64,000 bases of DNA, taken from contig NC_068559.1 in assembly GCF_022201045.2 (NCBI RefSeq), positions 682,001 through 746,000 on the forward strand. The letters are read 5' to 3'. A program made the position numbers and the translations under genes. The notes under the pieces were generated by a model that saw nothing but the letters and a program-made list of their open reading frames with translations, did not search any database and was not told the origin of the DNA. The DNA comes from Citrus sinensis. Its lineage: Eukaryota; Streptophyta; Magnoliopsida; Sapindales; Rutaceae. Each line of letters starts with the position of its first letter. Within the stretch, counting starts at the first letter, position 1. Positions 24,310 through 36,715 of this stretch are shown in pieces.

Positions 24310-24347
24310 ATGTGAGATTTGAAGAGTGCGAAGGGTGTCAATTTATA
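24310..24347 (-). promoter_or_regulatory. Probable MIR172 core promoter
   Basis: On the minus strand a TATA motif (CTATAAAT, 24341-24348) lies about 310 bp upstream of the miR172 passenger strand. Transcription would then start near 24310. A telo-box-like AAACCCTAA, read on the plus strand at 24112-24120, lies within the predicted leader. GA-rich sequence lies further upstream (24428-24448). Confidence 0.5.
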
Positions 24348-25230
24348 GAGATTTTACAAGAGGAAGAGTGGTGAGTAATGAATCGGAGATAAGGGAATTG
24401 GTTGGTGCAGAGAGATTGGTCGGTCAAGAGAGAGATATAGAGAGAAGGATTGGGTACCAAGAACAGTTATGCATCATAATCCTAGATACCAAATTTACCA
24501 AAAGCTAATTAATTCACTGTGACCCAGCTCCTGTTTTTGTACAGATGTTAATAGAACAGTGGCCCAATTTGAGAAAGGATAGTGAAAACTTACCATATAG
24601 TAATACTGGGGGTTTGGTTTTGTTTGTGATTGTGTGGGATATAAGCTTGCGTTGCGTCTTCAAGAATCAAGTTGTAGAGGTGAGGTGACAGGGCCTTGTT
24701 CTTTTGAACTGACTCTGACTTGACCCCTTGGCCAAATAATTAAAGGTGGCGCCTTTGCCCTATCTAGGGTTTCAGATTTTCAGATGCTTCGTCGTTTGGA
24801 GCCCTAACTTTTTCATTTTGAGTTCCTATTCTTCTTGCTATATTCTTGAAGGAAGTTTTGCAAGTTTATGGCTTTTAATGGATCCTTTTTAAGTTTTTAT
24901 GTTTAGTCTTGGTCCTTTTAGACTGCCGAGAGCTCATTTCTACTTCTCTCTTAGTCTCTCATCAATGCCTCTGATTCTTTTTACATTTTTTTATAAGGCC
25001 ATATGCATGTGTTGTAATAGATTGATTTGCTCATTTACTGAAACATAATTACACAAGACATGAAATTCTTCTATTCCCGAATATGGTATATATTCAATGT
25101 GAAGCTAATCAAGTATTTAAGACTATACTTCTCTTGATTGGATTAGCATATCTTAACAATCTCTTTATAGAACTATACCGCATCGTTCTTTCTACTATTA
25201 CTTGCACGCATACTCAACATTGGCACCATA

Positions 25231-25231
<1 letters not shown>

Positions 25232-25270
<39 letters not shown>
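25232..25270. repeat. (TA)n microsatellite
   Basis: About 19 uninterrupted TA units. Confidence 0.95.
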
Positions 25271-25273
<3 letters not shown>

Positions 25274-27951
25274 ACGTCTTCTTCGAAAATGTGGCATAGC
25301 ATATTGAAAAAGATAGAATGTTAGGAAGAAATTAAGTTGAATTTCTCTCTTATTATTATTCTCTAGATCAATTCATTGATTAACAGCAAGCACGCTTAGC
25401 ACATGAATTGTATCGATTCGATCTTTGGCTCCCTTGCAAGCTCAAAAGTTTTGTGGCGTTTACGTCTAAAACCAATTAATCATTATTCTCGAGTTTGGAA
25501 TCCAACCTCGCAAAAGAGAGCTAGTGTTGATCATCACTGAGACATGTATCCTCCTCGTACACGTCTCAAATTGCCCCAATTGCCGTGTGCTTTCTTATAC
25601 TAAGTATTATAACTTTGCAAACGTTTTAAAATTCTAAGTGTCTTAATAAATTCTTTCAAAATTTGACTATTTGTTCCTTTGTTAAAGGTGTTTCAAAAAT
25701 GGCTGTGATTAAGTAAATAGCTCTAATAGAGCGGATCGAATTGAAAAAGAGAAAAAAATTGTACAAATTATACCTTTTGTTATCGCTTTGTGAAAAATCT
25801 TTAAGTATGAATATGTTAGATACCTGCGACTAAATTTGTAAAATAGTATCTCTCTCTAAAAAATTTATTTATTTATTTATTTTTATTACCTTAGAAAGAA
25901 AATATTTTGTTACTAATCAACCAGATATTGAGGATTAGTCTATAGGTAAAATCTTAATTATTGATATGGACATTTTCCTCATAAAAAGTGAATCTTTTGT
26001 TATAATAGAAGCAGAACTGATGTGGATTATTCAAGAATCGTATACTTCTATGAAATTTTTTCACAGGATTTAGCCAATTATCTTGATTGTTTATACTGTA
26101 ATATTCAAAACTAAGATTGCCAATTTTTTCCTATTGAAATCGATATATGTCACTTACTCTCTTACAAATTTTTTAATACCCAATAACATCCTTGACAGTA
26201 TAATTTTATAGTATTACTCTTGATTTTAAGTACACTTGTATTCATATTTATCATAAATTAAATAAAGCCTAAAAATAAAAAAAAAAAATTTTAAATACTA
26301 AAAATAAGAAATATATATTTCCATGTGAATAAAAAATTAACAATGAAATTTTTTTCTTTGTACCTTTTATTATTTTTAAATATTTTCTTATAATATTTAT
26401 ATATGTTATATTTGTATTTTTTTTTCTTGCAAGCAATTGTGTATTAAAACAATCAGAAAAAAGCAACAAATTAATCAACGTCGTCTGCCAAGCTATCTGT
26501 ATTAACCAAATATTAGTTTCATTCTATCAAAATGCTTTAAACAAATTCCTCCCGCCCCAGAGTTAGACAATTTTTTTTTCTCTCATTAAAGATGTTATAT
26601 ATAATTTGCATGATGAAATTATACTGAAGATAAAAGAGGATAGATAATCTACCCTCATAAATGCTCATTAATATATTCTTCAATTGACATCCAACAGAAA
26701 ATATATGTATTTCAAGTATCAACTACTTGAAGCAATTATGATATTTTTGACAGTGTTATATATTTGCCAACTCATCGATTCGTGCTCCATTAATCTGCTC
26801 CATTGCTCTGTCAAATCATGAGGCTTCTTGAATCTCTATTGCTTTTTCAATATATTGATAATTAGAAGGAAAAAAAAAAACTGTAGGGAAGGAGAATGTG
26901 ACTCGGACCATCATCGTCACATGCCCAGCTAAAAACAAATTAGAGAATAGAGATTGCGAAGAAGCGTCGGTCGGTGGGATAATAATAAATTGAAGAACAA
27001 AGCTCTTCTTCTCGTGGTCTACAAAATGTACTTATAAATTTACAAATCCACATGAATTCCTTTTAAAAAAATTACAAATCCATACTTCAAGTACATAAGC
27101 ATTTTTTTGAAGCAACTATTATTTTTTTTATTCTTTTCAAAAGAGGACCTAAACATCACTTTCAGTAAAATCGAGATAAACTCAATTTAACAAATTATGA
27201 TTTTTTCTTGAACATAGCTCTCCTGATCTTTTAATAATTCTATACTATGTGTCATTCAATAATAGTATATGGATAGAATTTAATTTATTTATTAAAATTT
27301 AACTTATTTATTTTTTATTTATTAATCACCAATCAACAAGTAAATTTCTGTCCAGGAGAAATTCAGATCATGAGAGAATCTTAATCCAGTTCGATACATC
27401 CTACAAAATATAATAAAAATTTGAAAAAAATACTACAATTACATTACTTTTTTTTAAAATAGTTCTAGAAAAAAAATAAGAATTATGTTATAACATCATC
27501 GGATGACTATTTTTGAAATGATAAATTGATGATAATCAATGGACAACTTATCAAAAACTATTTTCAATAATCATCTCTCACAATATATTTTTGGAAATAA
27601 CTATTTATTTAAACTATTTATGCAAAAATCGAGCCAATATGTAATCCGAGAAATGCTAGACAAAGACAAACTGACATGGCAAGGGGCAATTGCCCAGGAA
27701 TCTCGCTGAGCGCTGCACTGGAAATTTCGTACTATACAACAGATGAAGCAGCATATAATTATATTTGTATTGTTATTATATAGTTAGGCTTTGGAAACTA
27801 ATTAATATTATTGTATAGCTCGGCTTTCTCCAAATAGAAACCCAAATGTTATGAGTCTGCTCATCGTACAGCCTCCTTTCAGTTGCCTTTCCAGTTAATT
27901 TCTTCTATATACTCACACGTTACCTCTCTTTTTATTTTTATTTTTTTTTGG

Positions 27952-27976
27952 GGTCCAAAATTCAGAATTTTGGACC
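27952..27976. repeat. 25-bp near-perfect palindrome
   Basis: The arms GGTCCAAAATTC and GAATTTTGGACC flank a single central A. No element boundaries or genes are attached to it. Confidence 0.8.
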
Positions 27977-30879
27977 ACCACAATCTGCCCTTGTTACCGT
28001 ATTTTTTTAATATGCATTTCGTCAATAACACAATTAGTTTTAGTATTAAAATTGCAGTCAATTAATATTATAGACCATATTTGTCGAGGTAGAGGCTTGA
28101 ACGTCTCTCGTTGCTTCAAGCTTTTATTTTTAGTTCAGGAGCTATTTCTAGTTGATAAGAGACATTTATCCTATTCAGTGATAACCTTAAGTTTTTATTT
28201 TTCAGTTTAAGAATTATTCACCGTTAATATGACATGTTATTATCAACACTTCCGTCATGTGTAGACTAATCTATTTACCTAGTCTTAGAAGATTGAAAGA
28301 TAGTTTAAGCATCTAACTTGGATACCATACAAATATTTAGAGACTTATCTTATACTCTAAAATTAGTTTAGGAGTTGAGAGTTGCGTCAAATTCATAATC
28401 TTAATCTAAGAATTAGGTGTATATAAATCTTCCTCAACAATAAGGATTTCATTTGTGCATAAATTGGCTGGGATATATCTTATAAAAGCTCATTAGTTTA
28501 AATCATAGTCATGTTAGTCATGAATCATGATAATCAATACAATTACTAATGACAACAAAAGCAACAGAATTGACGATGCAGTACCGAGAGAGATAAGAGT
28601 TATAAGTAATAAATAAAGGAGTGGGAATAATGAAGAATATCTAGGTAGTCGTGTTGGTGGTAATGAAATTGAATTCAAATCCCATTGAGGGATGAGAAAG
28701 GTTTTAAATTTTCAATAATTTGCTTTACTTGGGAAGAATCTGAGTGAGCTTGCATCACACTAACTGTGGGGTTCTTGCCCATCATTTTGCCATTTTTGGC
28801 CTCTTTTCAACTTGCGTATTAATTGATGGCATGCAACGCTAAGCTGGCGATGGGCTTGCATTTCTCTGAATCTCTGAGCTATTTGGTTTCAATTGATGTG
28901 ATGTTGTGATGCCATTAATTGTTTTGCATCTATGAAAATGTCTTGTTACTTGTCAGCTGTGAGTTGACGATGACCTCTATCTCTTTAATATACACTCAAA
29001 CGCTTCAAATGAAACAGCGGACGAATCAAAAACCAGAAGTAAACTGGTTAAAACACAGTTGCATTTTATTATGATTGCGCGCCTTGATCAATGTACGAGT
29101 CAAAAAGTGATATGATTGTTTTATATTTATGGGTTGCATGGTGTAGGCATGGATTCTCAAACAAACTCTTTCTCTAAGTTAATTATATACTTTGATATAT
29201 TCCTATGGATCGTTGAAAGATGAAACAAAAATTTTTTTTTAAAAAAAACTTAATGCTACATCCCAAAGTGACGTAGTATTTGACGAGCCATTCATTGACA
29301 GTTTATATACAACCATATTTTGATACTGGAGCAAAATAGAGCAAATTGAAGCCATTTTGGCAATTGTAATTTGTAAACATAAGTAAATTAGTAATGCATC
29401 GATTCCTCCCCTTAATTTTAAGATGGAAGATTTGAGTCTTTTGTCAATTGTGGTAGTTTATTTTCTTTGCTTCCCTTCAGTTTATATTTTGGACTTCATA
29501 TGTTAGGATAAAATTATATATTTGTACTTTTGACTTTTTGTTATATTGTGTATAATATTCAGAAAACGAAAAAAAGAAGAAGAAAAATCCTGACCAGTTA
29601 GTCTACTTTCAACCATATTATGAATCGTGCATTACGGGTGTACCTCAATAGATTTCAGGCCATGGATTTACATTTTTTGAGTATGGTTTGCCACAACTAT
29701 ATTAAAATTGAAGAATTTATAAACAATAAAAAATTGAACCCATGTTCTTTTATAATTACAATGGCTTAATTTAATGATTGAAAAAATATATGATAAATTA
29801 TCGTGATTTTGGGAATCTGATCTATTGACAAATTGTTGAATCTTTAATATCAGTTTTTGAATTGATCGGCTGATATTTCTCAATTATAACAAGAAAAATG
29901 AATTGCAAATTTCTCAAGTAATTGAAAAAAATAAAGAGTACTATAACAAGATGTGCAAAACAAAAGAATCTGGACTATCACTTAAAAAATATTTTTTTAG
30001 GCAATTATATCTCCTAAAAATAGGGTTCCTATTCAATGTAAAGAGAAATTTTAAAATGCATCAAAAGTACTATGTCAACCATATAATAGGTAAATGATGA
30101 TATGATATGTGTGTATTTATTTTAAAAACAAAAATTATTGTGCAAGTGATGGTTATATTAAATTAAACTACATGTTATAAATACATTTGTTGGTCGTATG
30201 ACCTGTGATGCATTATTACCGGCGGAATTTAGTTGAACTACTATATCAGTAAAAAATAATTCAATCAGTTAATATTTAAAAAAAAAAGGATAAAACAAAC
30301 TAACATCCACTCACTGCTGAGTTGGGCTTGGGCCTGACATCAACATTTTTAAATGTTTATGAGTTCATAGGCTCGATGAAAATTGCAACAGATCGAAGTT
30401 GTAAATTTATTTTTGGTAAGAATAATAATAATAAAATGGTGCGACAACATCGATATCTCAGACATCGTACTTGATTAATTTTCATGGTGATTGTGTCTAT
30501 AATTGTTGGCAGACATGGAGCTTGATTAATTTTTAAATGTCCATGAGTTCAGTGTTGACGGTCGTATGTAGTATGTACATATATAATTATCGTCACCATC
30601 AGAACCATCATCCTCCTAAACACAAAAAATAAATCCAACCAATATCAATAAATGTCCATGAGCCACGAGATCAGTGGCAGAGTTTTCTAAAAAGTAAGCC
30701 TGAATTTCAAGCTTGAGCGTTGGAGGATTTACGTCGGAAAAACTCCCGGCATGCTCTAACCAGTTTTTGTGTGTGCAGGAGTTTATTGAATAGAAGTTGC
30801 AAGAGACATAGCTCTGCTCGCCTAGAAGAGTAGCGTGAAGTATACCTGGTTAGCTGCGAGCTCAAGAGTTGAAAAGAGA

Positions 30880-31200
30880 TCCTAGTCATGGACGAGCATA
30901 TACCAAATCTCGCATCAACACTTAATCCAGTCAATGTTTTTAGTCTGATTGATGGAAGCTTGTCTAGCAGAAAAGATTTTGGTGAGCTAATATAGGAGCT
31001 CAAGGGAGTTATGATTAATGGAGCTTCCATAATGGCTAAACGTGCTCCTGGATCTAGTAATGCAGTGCTCACAATCTAGCCAAGCTGGCTTTTTCTTTTC
31101 CAAAGGGGTATATTTGGAATGAAGATTGTCCTGCAGAAATTGCCAGCCGCTTGTAATGTTTCGTTTTGTTAATATATAACCAGTATTTTCTCAAAAAAAA
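30880..31200 (+). pseudogene. LINE 3' end: RNase H remnant plus poly-A
   Basis: The plus-strand translation, allowing one stop and one frameshift, gives the RNase H tail of a plant non-LTR retrotransposon. It reads VFSLIDGSLSSRKDFGELI, a stop, then ELKGVMINGASIMAKRAPGS, SNAV, a one-base frameshift near 31061, then AHNLAKLAFSFPKGYIWNED and CPAEIASRL before the terminating TAA at about 31155. A short 3' UTR then runs into an A-tract at 31190-31203. It is a 5'-truncated, inactivated LINE copy. The left boundary is uncertain and may extend to about 30690. The minus-strand frame at 30707-31072 is its antisense shadow. Confidence 0.75.
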
Positions 31201-31309
31201 AAATGTTTAAAGATGGTTAGGGCTTTCCAAATTACAGAATTTTCATAATCCTTATTTGTTTCTTTGTTTCTTTGCTTTGTAAGCCGCAATTAAAGGTTTA
31301 AATATGATT

Positions 31310-31750
31310 GTAAAAAGGTTAAAATACATGGATATAAACAAAAATATCTCTTGTTTATAGATCACAAGAGATCTTATTATTAGTTTAAATTGAACAAATA
31401 CTTATATAATTGACCTAGTACATATCTTTTATTTATTCATATTTAACATAAAAGATAATGTTATGCTTGTAAAGTTTGCATCCTATATCTTATATACAAA
31501 AGGATAATGAACAACATTTTGAGATGCCACATCATCACTTTGTGTATAAAGAACAAATTTTGAAGGCATTCATATTACTCAACATAAAATCATTCATCTT
31601 TAGACAATTAACTAATGTGATAAAAAAAAATTTCCATAATAAAGAATCATAAGAAGATTAAGATTGTCATTTGTCATCTCATCAACAAGAATGCCCTTGA
31701 ATACGATTAAAATAATTGATAAAATATCTTTCACAGCAAGCGCATCTGAC
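31310..31750 (-). pseudogene. Small-peptide family, exon-2 fragment (unit 1)
   Basis: This unit is collinear with 32690-33200 and 35095-35560. On minus, an acceptor-like GAATGGTCAG precedes 31745. The frame then reaches GILVDEMTNDNLNLLMILYY, clearly related to GILADEIVNDNLDLLMIPQY in the copy at 35404-35664. The conserved end (GRNPD) is lost and no matching first exon was found upstream. It is probably a decayed copy. Confidence 0.5.
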
Positions 31751-32389
31751 CATTCATTAAAAACATAAAATAAACATATTATTTAAACACCTGCATTCAA
31801 ACATATTGAGATTTTAACTAAATTCAAATTTATTTAGATTCTAGACAATATCTGACATCATTCTCATCAATATTTTCATAGCTTTGGATTCAATTTTTCA
31901 AGAGTAAATAATACTTTTATATCGTATAACTTAGAATTCAAACTAATCTGATATGTAACATGTGAAAATTAGGGTAGATAGGCAGCTCCCTAAGATTATA
32001 ATGGTTTTAAAACTATTTGTTAGCCCTTACATCAATGGGTTACCAAGGGTGAGGATGTAGTGAAATTAATGCTAATCAACATTATAATTAAACGAATTTA
32101 ACGTATATTTTCTCTCCTCAATCTCTTTCTCCTTCCTGATTTGTTTTTATCATAAGGAAGCACAATAGTTTTTGATTCTTAGAATATATTAAAAAAAAGA
32201 TTATAATAATACAACAATTGTTATATCCCTGTAGCCATCGAATCTGCTTAATGAGCTTACGAAAATAAAAATTATAAGAAAAAAAAATTTAGATCATTTT
32301 GCTTAACTGTTTAAAAATAATACTAAAAGATCATGAATGAGATGTTGGCGCTAGTACATGATAAATCAAACCAACGTCAAAATATTGGT

Positions 32390-32540
32390 ACCTTCTTGTT
32401 AATTCCTCCCTATAAAGCTTTATTTCCATAAAAATATTACAACAGTATATGATCATCAAAAGTTAATACAAAAAAATAGAGAGCAAATGGATAAATAAAT
32501 TAGAGTGCTAACCTCTGTGTTGTATTGTAAATACTTCAGA
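32390..32540 (+). repeat. Direct repeat flanking the peptide locus, left copy
   Basis: This block (CTTGTTAATTCCTCCC, TCCATAAAAATA, ATGATCATMAAAAGT, ending CTGTGTTGTATTGTAAAT) recurs at about 37700-37885 in the same orientation (ends CTGTATTGTATTGTAAAT). The two copies bracket most of the small-peptide array, which suggests that the array spread by segmental duplication. Confidence 0.5.
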
Positions 32541-32999
32541 ATTTTTTATTCTGTGAATATTCAATATGTATGAAAAGAAAGCAATTGAAATAGAAACTTA
32601 TTTTTCTTTTCACCTCTAAATTTCTTTCTGAGCTTTTACTTAAAAGAATAAAATAATAATTAATCAACACATTGGGCACACATTAATTTTGATTTATATT
32701 TTTAAGGAAACCAAAGTACATGGATGCAAGCAAAGAAAATCTCTTATTCATATCTAAAGAGATCTTATAATTAAGTTGAACTAAATAGACACTCACAGTT
32801 GATGGATAATATTTTATGTGTTTTTATTTGTTTAAATATCACATAAAACAATAACGTTATACTTATAAAGTTTGTATCTCACATCTTACATACAAAAGCG
32901 ATGCTAGGTAGTATTTTGAGGTGCCACATCATCATTTTGTATCTAAAATGTGAATTTTTGAAAGTATTAAAATTATTCAATATAAAATTTTTCAAATTT

Positions 33000-33466
33000 A
33001 AACAATTAACCAGTATAGTTAGGATTTTTTCCGTGCTAAAGAACTACAAGAAAATCAAGATTGTCATCCTTCATCCCTTAATCAGTAATACTAATCAATG
33101 GAATTATGAATATAATTTTCTTTGTATCAAGGGCGTCCACCATCCATTCTTACTTGAAAATTTCATGTGTGTGTGTAGTCATTCTTTAGTGTGAGTGCTC
33201 TTTTTTTTTATTTTTATGCGGACACGTTTTTATATCGTGTGATTTAATAGATTCAAGTTTAATAGTGATTTAATAGAGTCAAATTTTAATGTTATTACAC
33301 CGATCTCTTTATAGTGCATTAAAAAAATAACTCTATTAGACCGCAGGCTTAACAAATTGTCTGCATTAAAAAAAAAAAAAAGAGAACACCCACACCTAAG
33401 AATGATTTTATTTAAAGATAGTGCTCAATTGAACTTGCCTACAGTACCTGCAAAAGCAGTTTCCAT
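33000..33466 (-). pseudogene. Small-peptide family pseudogene (unit 2)
   Basis: Exon 1 (33448-33466) encodes METAFA with a donor-like CAG|GTACTG. It is identical in layout to the intact copy at 35646-35664. The exon 2 equivalent (about 33010-33135) still ends in a recognisable frame (DDNLDFLVVL, stop, HGKNPNYTG, stop). That frame carries an internal TAG where the intact copy has CAG, and the first half is unalignable. The upstream 90 bp closely matches the upstream region of the copy at 36716. Confidence 0.55.
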
Positions 33467-33556
33467 ATTCTTGAATTCAGAAATGAACTCTCCCCGTGGT
33501 ACTGTAATCAAAAGCAAGTAGCTAATTGAGCGAGTTCTTGCTTGTGGTTTGATATG

Positions 33557-33557
<1 letters not shown>

Positions 33558-33606
<49 letters not shown>

Positions 33607-33619
33607 ACACACACACACA
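33558..33619. repeat. (AC)n microsatellite
   Basis: About 30 AC units with one TC interruption lie immediately upstream (minus sense) of the unit-2 pseudogene. Confidence 0.95.
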
Positions 33620-34161
33620 ATATACTTGTAATTAATTTAGAATGAGATTCCGTTTCTATTAAGTAATGAAGAGAGCACACAAATACATACCAATATATCT
33701 ACGGCCTCTTCACATGGAAATAGATTTGCACCTAATTGAAAACTCGATTAGATGTTCAATATGAGAAGATGGTTGCTAAATAGTAATTATTTTGATAGTT
33801 ATCTATCCGTTTACTTGTGAGTGAACCAAGTTATTCCTTGCAATGCCAATTAATTCGATAAATAGTCTTTTATGATCAAATTGAGAGTCAAATGTTAGGA
33901 TTCCATTGATTATTTTAATCTTAGTGCCACATGACCACAATCATCATAACTCTTTTCTTTCTCTTAATATCATAAGTTGGTAGTGGAAATTCTTTAATTC
34001 GGATTAATTTGCTTTCCTTAATACATCCGTCACCAATCTGCATGTGGGTTTCTATTAACTAATTATAAAAAGGCAAAATAACTATTGATTAACTTATAAT
34101 TGATGGATTTAATAGTTATCTGCTAAATAATTCAGCAAAAGCATTTATTAATAGGATTTAA

Positions 34162-34710
34162 GTTTGGTAATACTGTATCTTTTAAAATAATTATTGTTAA
34201 CAGGGCTGTAGAAATAATCTGTTGTGAAGAAAATTAGTTAAATATTTGATAAAACTTATTTTTAAAAGTATTGTGAGTTTTAAAAGCAGTCGTATGTGTT
34301 TATTAAATCATATTATTAAATTGCTATAAGATTACAAATGACTGAAATAGATATAACACTAAATAAAATTTATTTACACATTTGTAAATATGTATAGATT
34401 TTTTTTATTATGTATATACAATAATTGATAGCTAAAATAAATATTTTTATTTTGTTATCTCAATCTTATTGATAATAATATTAATCCCATTCAATTTCTT
34501 GATTTTATTTCCTAATTGAATGAGGATAATTTTGACTTTTTATAATATATGTGAAGATATATATGAAATTATAACAAGTGTAAAACTGATTCTCAAAATT
34601 AGATTTTGGAATTTGATATTTTTTTTGAAAAACCACTTATGACGAAATCACTCAATCCTACAGTAAATTTTGAAAAGCTGAGAAGGACACAAAAGCAATC
34701 CTAGACAAAT
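34162..34710 (+). repeat. Interspersed repeat, copy 2
   Basis: This is the plus-oriented relative of 21758-22283, starting GTTTGGTAATACTG. Near the right end GAAATCACTCAATCCTACAG resembles, in inverted orientation, part of the sub-terminal sequence of copy 1. It is inserted in the small-peptide array just where exon 2 of unit 3 would be expected, so it may have disrupted or replaced it. Confidence 0.5.
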
Positions 34711-34903
34711 CCTAAGAGCTAAATGCACCAACTCTGCTAATTTAGTGAATAAATATATGTTAACTGGTCTTAGATCTTTCTAAACATAAAAACTATTTAA
34801 AAATTAAAATTTTCTACCTAATACAAGAATTAAAATTCATCTATATTTATATCCCCCAATGCAAGAATTAAAAATGGTACTCAACTGAATTTGCCTAAAA
34901 TAC

Positions 34904-34922
34904 ATGCAAAAGCATTTTCCAT
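34904..34922 (-). pseudogene. Small-peptide family, orphan exon 1 (unit 3)
   Basis: The minus strand reads GAATTCAAGAATATGGAAAA then TGCTTTTGCATGTATT. It encodes MENAFA, but the CAG|GT donor is changed to CATGT. The upstream sequence matches that of units 2 and 4. No exon 2 is found downstream, where the interspersed repeat at 34162-34710 lies. Confidence 0.45.
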
Positions 34923-35403
34923 ATTCTTGAATTCGGAAAAGAACGCTCCCTGTGGTGACCGGAGTTCATTTCACAGAAATATTCAAAAAGAGAAAGCACA
35001 ACTAAGCTAATAAAAACAACCTCAGAATATTTTATACAAAATAATTTACAGATCAACTTATTCAAGGTCACTTTGACACTTAACGTTACCTATTATTATT
35101 GATATTATTAAGAAATCAAAGTACATATCAAATAGCTAGAATCTCCCAAGTATCTCAGAAGATCTTATTAATTAATTGAACTAAAACAAACACTCACACA
35201 ATGGACTGACAACAGTGCATGTCCTTTTATATATTAAATATAAAAAAAGGATAACACCATACTTATAGAGTTTGTATTTCCATACCTACTTACGAAGTGA
35301 TATAAAAGGACATTTTAGAGTGCCAACATTATTACTTTGTACATACGAAATACAAACTTATATAAACATAACATTACTCAACTGAAAACAATTCAAATAT
35401 AAA

Positions 35404-35664
35404 TCATTAACCAGTCTTGTCAGGGTTCCTTCCATACTGAGGGATCATAAGAAGGTCAAGATTGTCATTTACTATCTCATCAGCAAGAATACCCTCTTGC
35501 TTAACAAAACGGAAACCCTCCTTTATAACAGACATTTCTGGCCATTCGTTTTTACTTGAAAATTACATATTAGAAAATTTATTTGTAAACACATAATTAC
35601 ATGGCAATTAGAAACGGTAAATCAACTGAATTCGACCTAAAATACCTGTAAAAGCAGTTTCCAT
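35404..35664 (-). CDS. Small-peptide family gene, 49 aa, two exons (unit 4)
   Basis: Not a family I recognise. Exon 1 is a 19-nt coding segment (35646-35664, METAFT plus one base) with donor CAG|GTATTT. Exon 2 starts after the acceptor AATGGCCAG at about 35551 and encodes EMSVIKEGFRFVKQ, then EGILADEIVNDNLDLLMIPQ, then YGRNPDKTG, stop at 35413-35415. The join keeps frame and gives 49 residues. There is no signal peptide or membrane segment; the product is acidic in the middle (ADEIVNDNLD). The exon 2 core is about 55-60% identical to the ORF at 36716-36880 and visibly related to units 1 and 2, which argues that the frame was under selection. Expression is unproven. Confidence 0.5.
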
Positions 35665-35759
35665 AGTCTTCAATTCAACTCTCCCTCTGTTTAAACAAAA
35701 AAAGTAAGTAGTTGAACGAGTTCCTGCTTCCCATTTGATGTGATCTCTGTTCGTGCGTG

Positions 35760-35763
<4 letters not shown>

Positions 35764-35792
<29 letters not shown>
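35764..35792. repeat. (GT)n microsatellite
   Basis: About 14 GT units, just upstream of unit 4. It occupies the same relative position as the AC tract upstream of unit 2, on the same strand sense. Confidence 0.95.
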
Positions 35793-35794
<2 letters not shown>

Positions 35795-36715
35795 TCAAGT
35801 ATCTAGTAGATCGTGGGGGGCTGGGGCGTACTGTTGAATGCTGAGCTTAAATTAATCATAAATCACAAAATAATTGTAGGTAAGACCAATAATTAATTTG
35901 ATGTACCTATTTGTTTACCTGGATGTCACTCAAATAATTTTTTGGGCAATATCAATTATCAATATTAGTAATTAATGCACTACCAAATAATTTTCTAAGA
36001 GATTCTATTCTATTTATTGTGACATCCATCCATTTTAGTTAGAGGTGAGATTCTACAATTTTTAAAATTATTGATATAATCATCCCACCACTCAATAAAT
36101 TAAAATGGTCCCATGGTTGAAATTCTCAAGTATTTGCTAGCAAATCTACGTATAATCAGTATCTCATGGGGTCCCCATTGTTGAAATTGTAAGCTGGCCT
36201 TTCAGTTCACAGAAAACACATACATGCTTAAAATGCAAGTTGGCCTAAGGCCTTCCAATTCACATGAAGCTATAAGCGCAAGCTTTATCCTTTTGAGTCC
36301 CATATAAATCTAAACCATTATGACGTGTATATATTGCATTATTTTGTAATCAATATGTTCTGCTGTCACTTATAGATAATTATATTTAATTTCTTCATGC
36401 ATAGCGTTATAGCCAGTGCTGCCCTGGCCCTGCCCTGTCGTCATAACATTTAATTTTTTCTTTAAGTGATGAGCAAATAATTCTCGTTTGTCCCCTTCTT
36501 CATTATCTGCATTATTTAATAGTTGCTCCATCACTAATAATTGCAGAAGGGGCAAATAATTCTTTTAAGTGATGGAAGCAGATAACCTAACTAGCTAGAT
36601 ACGATTTGGCACTGTCGACTACCATTTTGATCAATAACTCGCTCAATCTCAACTACTTGCTTTTGATTACATCACACCAGATCAGTGAGAGTTATCATTT
36701 TCTGGATTGAAGAGT

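Larger units (their letters stand above)
24530..30690. other. Gene-poor AT-rich intergenic region
   Basis: No protein-coding gene or RNA gene is recognisable in about 6 kb. It contains a TA microsatellite (25232-25270), a 25-bp palindrome (27952-27976) and a block at about 28080-28440 whose style recalls plant TE termini but which I cannot classify. Frames of 60-70 codons here are AT-rich noise, often open on both strands at once. Confidence 0.4.

Noticed and set aside
28080..28440. Possible solo LTR or other TE remnant
   Set aside because: The style resembles plant TE ends, but no terminal repeats or target duplication could be located.
30707..31072. 121-codon minus frame
   Set aside because: Antisense to a LINE RNase H remnant that reads sensibly on the plus strand and ends in poly-A.
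36370..36555. 61-codon minus frame upstream of peptide unit 5
   Set aside because: Contains short internal direct repeats and no resemblance to known families or to the peptide family; kept as unsupported.
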